NCBI GenBank assembly: GCA_018971065.1
Contig: JAGWVC010000016.1
Location: forward strand, 1-51,220
Direction: 5' to 3'
Source of the DNA: Sphingomonadales bacterium
Lineage (GTDB): Bacteria > Pseudomonadota > Alphaproteobacteria > Sphingomonadales > Sphingomonadaceae
Length of the DNA stretch: 51,220 nucleotides
Both the position numbers and the translations under genes were made by a program. Positions 46,342 to 51,220 of the stretch are shown in pieces; the stretch's first letter is position 1; each line of letters starts with the position of its first letter. The notes beneath the pieces were generated by a model. It did not search any database and had not been told where the DNA came from. It saw only the letters and a program-made list of their open reading frames with translations.

Positions 46342-46814
46342 GCGACGAGACCCCCCACTACACGGTCGCGGAAGTCACGGCCGGCACCCCTCCGCCCCGG
46401 GCGCGCGTGGAAGATGCCGAAACCCCGGCCGAGACGCTGGCGCGCAAGAAGGACTACCTGGAAGGGTTCCTGGCGCAGCAGCCCGAAGGCGTCAGTCCCG
46501 GCGAACCCGGCGGTGCGATCTACGAAAGCGTGATCGCCGCGCTGCGCGAGATTTTCGACCCCGAAATCCCGGTCAACATCTATGATCTCGGCCTGATCTA
46601 CGGCGTCGATGTGTCCGACGACAGCGCCGTCACCGTGACGATGACGCTGACCACGCCGCACTGCCCGGTGGCCGAATCGATGCCGGGCGAAGTCGAAATG
46701 CGCGTCGCCGCCGTTCCGGGCGTGCGCGATGCCGAAGTCAATCTCGTCTGGGACCCGCCGTGGGACCCGCAGAAGATGTCGGACGAGGCCAAACTCGAAC
46801 TGGGCATGTTGTGA
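46338..46814 (+). CDS. SufT/PaaD-like DUF59 (MIP18) Fe-S assembly protein
   Basis: The 158-residue protein has a DUF59 domain with DPEIPVNIYDLGLIYGV and a reactive cysteine in TTPHCPVAESMPGEV, and the C-terminal NLVWDPPWDPQKMSDEAK. In SUF operons this family (often called SufT) helps cluster maturation or transfer. The N-terminal about 60 residues are an extra, family-specific extension. It overlaps sufS by 4 bp and sufA by 1 bp. Confidence 0.93.
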   Translation: MSDETPHYTVAEVTAGTPPPRARVEDAETPAETLARKKDYLEGFLAQQPEGVSPGEPGGAIYESVIAALREIFDPEIPVNIYDLGLIYGVDVSDDSAVTVTMTLTTPHCPVAESMPGEVEMRVAAVPGVRDAEVNLVWDPPWDPQKMSDEAKLELGML

Positions 46815-47176
46815 TGACCACCGAAGCGAAAACCGCCCGCGCCCGTCCGGCCGCCGTGCTGCTGACCCCCTCGGCCGAAGCGCGCGTTGCCAAGCTGATG
46901 GCCGAGGCGCCGCAGGGTGCCATCGGCGTCAAGCTCTCCACCCCGCGCCGTGGCTGCTCGGGGCTTGCCTACTCGGTCGATTACGTGACCGAGGCCAACC
47001 CGATGGATGAGCGCATCGAGACGCCGGGCGGCCTGTTCTTCATCGACGGGGCCAGCGTATTGTATCTGATCGGCAGCACGATGGACTGGCAGGAGGACGA
47101 TTTCACCGCCGGCTTCGTGTTCCAGAACCCCAACGCCAAGGGCACGTGTGGCTGCGGCGAAAGCTTCACGATCTGA
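46814..47176 (+). CDS. sufA: SufA/HesB-type iron-sulfur carrier
   Basis: The 120-residue A-type carrier has its cluster cysteines in RRGCSGLAYSV and CGCGESFTI. It ends the suf operon and should accept clusters from SufBCD. The ATG forms TGATG with the preceding stop. Only 3 bp separate it from the convergent mmcB. Confidence 0.93.
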   Translation: MTTEAKTARARPAAVLLTPSAEARVAKLMAEAPQGAIGVKLSTPRRGCSGLAYSVDYVTEANPMDERIETPGGLFFIDGASVLYLIGSTMDWQEDDFTAGFVFQNPNAKGTCGCGESFTI

Positions 47177-47179
47177 GGT

Positions 47180-47683
47180 TCATTCCCGGAAGCCGATCTC
47201 AGAATCGAGCGCACAGGCTTGCCGTCGCAGCGATGCGCGCGCCAGCCGCTCCACCTCCGCCTTGCGCCGCGCCGCCGCCAGGGGCTGCAAGGGTGCAGGG
47301 CGCAGGATTTCGGCATCGTAGCCGTCGGCCACGATCAGCCCGCAGCGTTCGGGCCGGAATGCGGACGATTCCATGCAGGCGCGATCCAGATTCGCCGCCA
47401 GCCCCCAGTAGAACCGGTCGCAATGCTCGAAGTAATCCGTCCACTTGCCGTCACCCAGCAGGTCGGCGCGACTGACCTTGATCTCGACGATGATGACGTT
47501 GCCCTTGGCATCAATGCCCATCAGGTCAGCCCGGCGACCCGAACGCAACGGCATTTCCGGCAGGCACCAGATATCGTTGCGCGCGAATAGCCGGCAGATG
47601 CCGCGAGCCACATGCGCGGCCTTCAGCGCCGTGGCATCACTGGGCAAAGCCGCTGCGTTGGCAAGCGAATCGGGAAAATCCAT
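47180..47683 (-). CDS. mmcB: MmcB-family DNA repair protein
   Basis: The 167-residue protein has a PD-(D/E)xK-like nuclease core: RADLMGIDAKGNVIIVEIKVSRADL, then KWTDYFEHCDRFYWGL. It matches MmcB, described in Caulobacter as a LexA-controlled protein protecting against mitomycin C. No LexA box is confirmed upstream. It is single-gene, convergent with suf. Confidence 0.88.
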   Translation of the reverse strand: MDFPDSLANAAALPSDATALKAAHVARGICRLFARNDIWCLPEMPLRSGRRADLMGIDAKGNVIIVEIKVSRADLLGDGKWTDYFEHCDRFYWGLAANLDRACMESSAFRPERCGLIVADGYDAEILRPAPLQPLAAARRKAEVERLARASLRRQACALDSEIGFRE

Positions 47684-47738
47684 GCTCCAACGGTAGGAAC
47701 ATATGAAGAACTTTCAAGTCCGAATCGTCAGGATTCGC

Positions 47739-48170
47739 TCAGGCCTCGTCCTGGAAACCACAGACCAGCGCCAGCAGCGAATCGCGCGCGGCGGTGAATT
47801 CCTGAAGCAGCGCCCACGCCGCAGGCGACGGATCGCCGCCACGCTTGTGTACGGCAATCAGCGCGGTAAGCCCCGGCTCCATTACCGCCGCCAGATCGGC
47901 CACGCCTTGCCGCGCGACGCCGGCCCGCCAGTCGTCGACCTGCGCCACGCGTTCCGGGAAGGCCCGCGACTGCGCCGATTCGGGCTGGGGCACGGTTCCC
48001 GCCAGCCCGGCCACGGCCGCCGCCGCGCGGTGCAACGCGCTCCACTGCCGCGCCAGTTGCGGCGGCGCCGGGCGCTGTGGTGCCGGATCGATGCGCGGCG
48101 CCGCGGCGCCGTCGAGGCGGGCAAACGGGCGATCGAAGCCGGGTGGCAGTTCGGGTGGATAGGAACTCAT
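47739..48170 (-). CDS. Hypothetical protein
   Basis: The 143-residue, alanine/proline-rich protein (MSSYPPELPPGFDRPFARL) has no motif I recognise and no signal peptide or membrane segment. The helical C-terminal half contains a lone cysteine. The start at 48170 is chosen because upstream residues are lower quality. It lies divergent to the tRNA gene. Confidence 0.65.
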   Translation of the reverse strand: MSSYPPELPPGFDRPFARLDGAAAPRIDPAPQRPAPPQLARQWSALHRAAAAVAGLAGTVPQPESAQSRAFPERVAQVDDWRAGVARQGVADLAAVMEPGLTALIAVHKRGGDPSPAAWALLQEFTAARDSLLALVCGFQDEA

Positions 48171-48285
48171 GACCGCCACGGATACGCCGGGAGGCCTTGC
48201 GATTTTGCTAAGATCCCCGGATGGCGCGCATTGTTGCAAAACCACTGGCGCCCGCGCCCGCCCCCTGCTAACCGCCCCGGACAAG

Positions 48286-48362
<77 letters not shown>

Positions 48363-48500
48363 TTTTGCCCTCATAACCCCGGCGGATCAACGAGATCGGA
48401 AAGACGCCGCTTCTTGGCAGGTTGCACCCTGTCGGACGCCTGGGCCGGCATGCCTTCTTGCCAGAGAGTAGCGGGCAGTCGATATTTCGAAAGATCGCTG

Positions 48501-48538
48501 AGAGACGGTTTCGTTCAGATTGAATCGAAACCGCCTCT
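48501..48538. other. Long imperfect hairpin downstream of tRNA-Arg
   Basis: CGGTTTCG-TTCA and TGAA-T-CGAAACCG form a 12-bp stem with one bulged T and a GAT loop. AGAG/CTCT extends it past one mismatch. It lies in the gap between the tRNA gene and the CBS gene, with no T run on either side. Confidence 0.6.
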
Positions 48539-48571
48539 GGAATCTTTTGATTTCCGTTATTTCCGACACGC

Positions 48572-48597
48572 GCAGGCCGCAGGAAAACGGCCTGCCT
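48572..48597. terminator. Hairpin at the 3' end of the CBS-domain gene
   Basis: GCAGGCCG (48572-48579) pairs with CGGCCTGC (48588-48595) immediately after the CBS-gene stop codon. The T tract is poor (CTTTA on the plus side, none on the minus side), so it may be a weak terminator or a 3'-protective stem. Confidence 0.5.
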
Positions 48598-49026
48598 TTA
48601 CGCCGACTGGATGTAGGTGCGCAGGGCTTCGGCTTCGGACTGGATGCCGTCGATCCGGTACTTCACCAGATCGCCGATCGAGACGAAGGCGACGATGCGG
48701 CCGCCGGTTTCGACCGGCAGGTGGCGGATACGGCGGCGGGTCATCAGCCCCAGCGCCTCGAGCACGGCGGTTTCGGGCGAGACCGTGATGGCGGGGGCGG
48801 TCATCACCTCCCCCACGGTGCGATCGAGGAAGGCGGCGCCTTCGCGCTGGAGGCCATAGACGATGTCGCGTTCGGAAAAGATGCCTGAGATGGCTTGGCC
48901 ATTGAACACCGGCAGCGCGCCGATGCGCCGTTCCGCAAGCAGGGCAACGGCATCGCGCACCGGGGTTTCGGCGGTGCAGCTCAGCACCTCGGTGGAACGG
49001 CCGTGGATGAGACGCGCGATGGTCAT
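48598..49026 (-). CDS. Tandem CBS-domain protein
   Basis: The 142-residue protein consists of two CBS domains (about 10-60 and 75-130), with VRDAVALLAERRIGALPVF, IFSERDIV, EALGLMTRRRIRHLPVE and FVSIGDLVKYRI. Such stand-alone pairs bind adenosine nucleotides and act as energy sensors. It is common in alphaproteobacteria; the partner is unknown. Confidence 0.93.
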   Translation of the reverse strand: MTIARLIHGRSTEVLSCTAETPVRDAVALLAERRIGALPVFNGQAISGIFSERDIVYGLQREGAAFLDRTVGEVMTAPAITVSPETAVLEALGLMTRRRIRHLPVETGGRIVAFVSIGDLVKYRIDGIQSEAEALRTYIQSA

Positions 49027-49098
49027 GGCAGCTCTCCGTCATGTTGTTATGGACACAGAATGCCATAGGCGCGGCGCGGATACCAGCGGGAGCAATCG

Positions 49099-49323
49099 AT
49101 GCAAGAGGATGACCGGCGGACGCTGCTGATGCTGCTGCGGTTCAAGCGATTGATGGGGCGGTTGCTGCTGTTGATGCTGGGGCTGGTGGTGCTGGGCATC
49201 GTCGGGCTGAAGCGGCATTCGGCCCCGATGGTGGTGCATGGGGTATTCGCGGCGGCGGCGTTGTGTGCGTTTGCCATGCTGCTGGCGCCGCTGGTGATGG
49301 CCTGGCTGGCGCGCAAACGCTAG
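49099..49323 (+). CDS. Small two-helix membrane protein
   Basis: The 74-residue protein has two hydrophobic helices (about 20-37 and 44-68) and positively charged ends (RRTLLMLLRFKRLMGR, WLARKR). GGGAG lies 6 nt before the ATG, which supports a real gene. Function is unknown. Confidence 0.62.
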   Translation: MQEDDRRTLLMLLRFKRLMGRLLLLMLGLVVLGIVGLKRHSAPMVVHGVFAAAALCAFAMLLAPLVMAWLARKR

Positions 49324-49501
49324 GCGGCGTGGGCGAATTCCGCAAAATCGCCGCCCTCTGAACGTCTGGCATATGCTGGCCAGGCGCTGCGATTGATTCG
49401 CATCCGCGATGCTGTATCGTCGGCGCTCAACGACAGGACTCGCTCATCGACTTGCGGCCATGCCGGCAATGTCCAGGCAGGGTCGGATCAGGAGAGCAAG
49501 C

Positions 49502-50686
49502 ATGGCCGAAGCCGATTTCGATGTGAACCACGCCGTCGAGGCCGAGCCGCGCGTCGCGCCCTACGTGGTGGATGCCGATGTCCACGTCACGCCGCCGCCG
49601 ACGTTCTGGGCCGAATACCTCTCACCGCAATTCCGCGATCTTGCCCCCAGGGTGGAGAGCGACGACGACTATGACTACATCGTCTTCGAAGGCGCGCGCC
49701 GACCGATCAACCTGATGCAATCGCAGGCCGGCCGCCGGTTCGACCAGTACAAGAACGCCGGCAAGCTGTCCGACATGCGCGTCGGCGGCTGGATGGTCGA
49801 GAAGCGGCTCGACGACATGGACCGCGATGGCATCGACAAGGCGGTGTGCTTCGGCGGCGGGCCGCTGGGCACCGGCAACCTGGACCTCTATCTCGACAGC
49901 TTCGACGCGTTCAACCGCTGGCAGTCGGACTTCTGCGCCGATTCCAACGGCCGCCTGTTCGCCTGCGCCTACCTGACCACGGTCGATGTCGCGTGGACGG
50001 TCAAGGCGATGCACGCCGCCAAGGCGCGCGGTGACGTCGCGGTCAACCTGCCCGCCTTCCCGCAATCGGTCAGCCAGTTCACCAAGGAAGGCGCGGTGTG
50101 GCAGGCGATGACCGGCGATGCCAACGGCACCCGCCAGTATCGCGACCCGGAATTCGATCCGATCTGGCGCGCCTCGGTCGATCTCGACCTGCCGATCACC
50201 TTCCACCTCGGCGCGCGCACCTCGCGTTTCAAGGACAAGACAAACTTCCTGCCCGACATCCCGATGGGCAAGCCGGCGATGCTGGAGATGGTCAACATCC
50301 TGCTTTATTCGGGCGTGTTCGACCGTTTCCCGGAACTGCGCATCGGCCTGATCGAATCGGGCGTGGGCTGGATTCCCTGGGCCTGCGAATACATGGACCG
50401 CACCTGGACCATGCAGAAGGGCTGGACCGAGTGCAGCATCAAGCACCCGCCCAGCTTCTACTTCGACCAGAACGTCTATGCCTCGTTCATTTCCGATCCG
50501 GTCGGCGTGGAGCTGCGCCACAAGCCGGGTTGCCGGAACATCATGTGGTCGTCGGACTATCCGCATTCCGAAACCACGTTCCCGCATTCGCACAAGGTGA
50601 TTGCCGAGAATTTCAAGGGCGTGCCCACGGCCGAGCGCGACTGGATCATCGCCGGTTGCGCGGAGAAGTTCTTCGGCCTGAAGTAA
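49502..50686 (+). CDS. Amidohydrolase-family (ACMSD-like) enzyme
   Basis: The 394-residue TIM-barrel protein has the ACMSD-type metal motifs: DADVHVTPP near the N-terminus, PITFHLGA, and the late aspartate in WSSDYPHSETTFPHS. Relatives are nonoxidative decarboxylases or hydrolases of aromatic or diketone compounds. The substrate is not known. The start is at 49502, preceded by CAGGAGAG; the frame is open from 49409. Confidence 0.9.
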   Translation: MAEADFDVNHAVEAEPRVAPYVVDADVHVTPPPTFWAEYLSPQFRDLAPRVESDDDYDYIVFEGARRPINLMQSQAGRRFDQYKNAGKLSDMRVGGWMVEKRLDDMDRDGIDKAVCFGGGPLGTGNLDLYLDSFDAFNRWQSDFCADSNGRLFACAYLTTVDVAWTVKAMHAAKARGDVAVNLPAFPQSVSQFTKEGAVWQAMTGDANGTRQYRDPEFDPIWRASVDLDLPITFHLGARTSRFKDKTNFLPDIPMGKPAMLEMVNILLYSGVFDRFPELRIGLIESGVGWIPWACEYMDRTWTMQKGWTECSIKHPPSFYFDQNVYASFISDPVGVELRHKPGCRNIMWSSDYPHSETTFPHSHKVIAENFKGVPTAERDWIIAGCAEKFFGLK

Positions 50687-50735
50687 CGGAACCACCGCTA
50701 TTGACAGAGCCGGGCCAATCGGGCGCAACGCGGGC

Positions 50736-51220
50736 ATGGAAACCCACGCAGCCCCGATCGCCGTGGTGCAAGGTGCGGCAAGCGCTGTCATCCAGCAGTT
50801 GCTTGCCGACTTCGCGGCACGCTGGAACGGCCTCATCCGCATCGCCGGGCTGGTCGAGGAAGCGCAGCAGGACACCTGCAACTGCGCACCGGGCCGGTTG
50901 CGATCACTGGTCGATGGCAGCCTTCATCCGATCTTCCAGGACCTGGGGCCGGGTTCCGTGGCCTGCGCGCTCGATGCCGTGTCGCTGGTGGCCGCGTGCG
51001 AGGCCGTGCGCCGTGACATCGCCGCCGGGTGCGATCTCGTCATTCTCAGCAAGTTCGGCAAGCTGGAGGCGGAAAGCCGGTCGGGCCTGCTGCCTGCCTT
51101 TGCCGATGCGATCGAGGCCGGTATCCCGATCCTGACCGCCGTCGCGCCGAAGTTCGATGATCGCTGGCAGGCCTTTGCCGCGCCGCTGGATGTGCGCATA
51201 CCCGCGACCAGCGATGCACT
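50736..51220 (+). CDS. DUF2478-family protein, truncated by the window end
   Basis: About 161 residues are present (METHAAPIAVVQGA...), with the DUF2478 signatures CNCAPGRLRSLVDG and LVILSKFGKLEAESRSGLLPAF, AIEAGIPILTAV. The family resembles a nucleotide-binding fold and often lies near molybdate or molybdenum-cofactor genes. Its function is unknown. The gene runs off the right edge. The ribosome-binding site is weak. Confidence 0.75.
   Translation, partial: METHAAPIAVVQGAASAVIQQLLADFAARWNGLIRIAGLVEEAQQDTCNCAPGRLRSLVDGSLHPIFQDLGPGSVACALDAVSLVAACEAVRRDIAAGCDLVILSKFGKLEAESRSGLLPAFADAIEAGIPILTAVAPKFDDRWQAFAAPLDVRIPATSDA

Overview
The window is high-GC, almost gap-free DNA from the chromosome of an alphaproteobacterium, most likely a sphingomonad (Sphingomonadales, Novosphingobium/Sphingomonas-like). 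This rests on the gene set: a PopZ/DUF2497 protein after tolC, a SigF/NrsF pair with bufferin genes, an UrcA-family protein, MmcB, a one-piece suf operon, a TonB receptor of the type expanded in sphingomonads, and an Aur1-like PAP2 enzyme beside a lipid kinase. I see no insertion sequence, prophage or CRISPR array. About 50 genes are supported, plus one tRNA-Arg(CCG) and one possible small RNA or leader.

Layout. 1-5.2 kb: nitrate-assimilation control (a fused PP2C phosphatase/Ser-Thr kinase converging on nasT-nasS), then a solo LuxC-type acyl-CoA reductase. 5.3-11.2 kb: an amino-acid permease, a giant Pls/PosA-type adenylation-carrier-membrane protein, and a small SET-domain protein with post-SET cysteines. 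11.3-13.8 kb: TonB-dependent receptor. 13.9-17.6 kb: TPR-sulfotransferase, Aur1-like PAP2 protein and a lipid kinase broken by a frameshift. 17.7-20.0 kb: SDR, a GreA/GreB-like factor and isovaleryl-CoA dehydrogenase. 20.1-24.1 kb: a two-sided bufferin locus. 24.1-27.6 kb: metallophosphoesterase, UrcA protein and a LytS/LytR-type two-component pair. 27.7-36.2 kb: class I fumarase, Pcm-like protein, TolC, PopZ, S9 peptidase, thioesterase, thioredoxin-like ferredoxin, ErpA-like carrier and exonuclease III. 36.2-40.9 kb: acyl-CoA ligase, gamma-glutamyltransferase and PyrD. 41.3-47.2 kb: Rrf2 regulator-sufB-DUF559-sufC-sufD-sufS-sufT-sufA. 47.2-51.2 kb: MmcB, a hypothetical protein, tRNA-Arg, a CBS protein, a small membrane protein, an amidohydrolase and a truncated DUF2478 protein.

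The strongest system is the bufferin locus. Two different cysteine-rich DUF2282 precursors are transcribed divergently. One heads an operon with DoxX, ECF sigma factor SigF and its membrane regulator NrsF. The other heads an operon with the DUF692 (MNIO) enzyme and its DUF2063 partner. The 183-bp gap between them carries two oppositely oriented GTAACC-N16-CGAA elements, the arrangement I recall for Caulobacter SigF promoters. This suggests one metal-stress sigma factor switching on two bufferin peptides served by one modifying enzyme pair.

Other items worth attention are a DUF559 nuclease-fold gene without its catalytic residues inside the suf operon, a run of short hairpins closed by a strong terminator just upstream of that operon, the Pls/PosA-permease-SET neighbourhood, and a structured hairpin downstream of the tRNA. 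Many long ORFs on opposite strands are GC-driven shadows and are left out.
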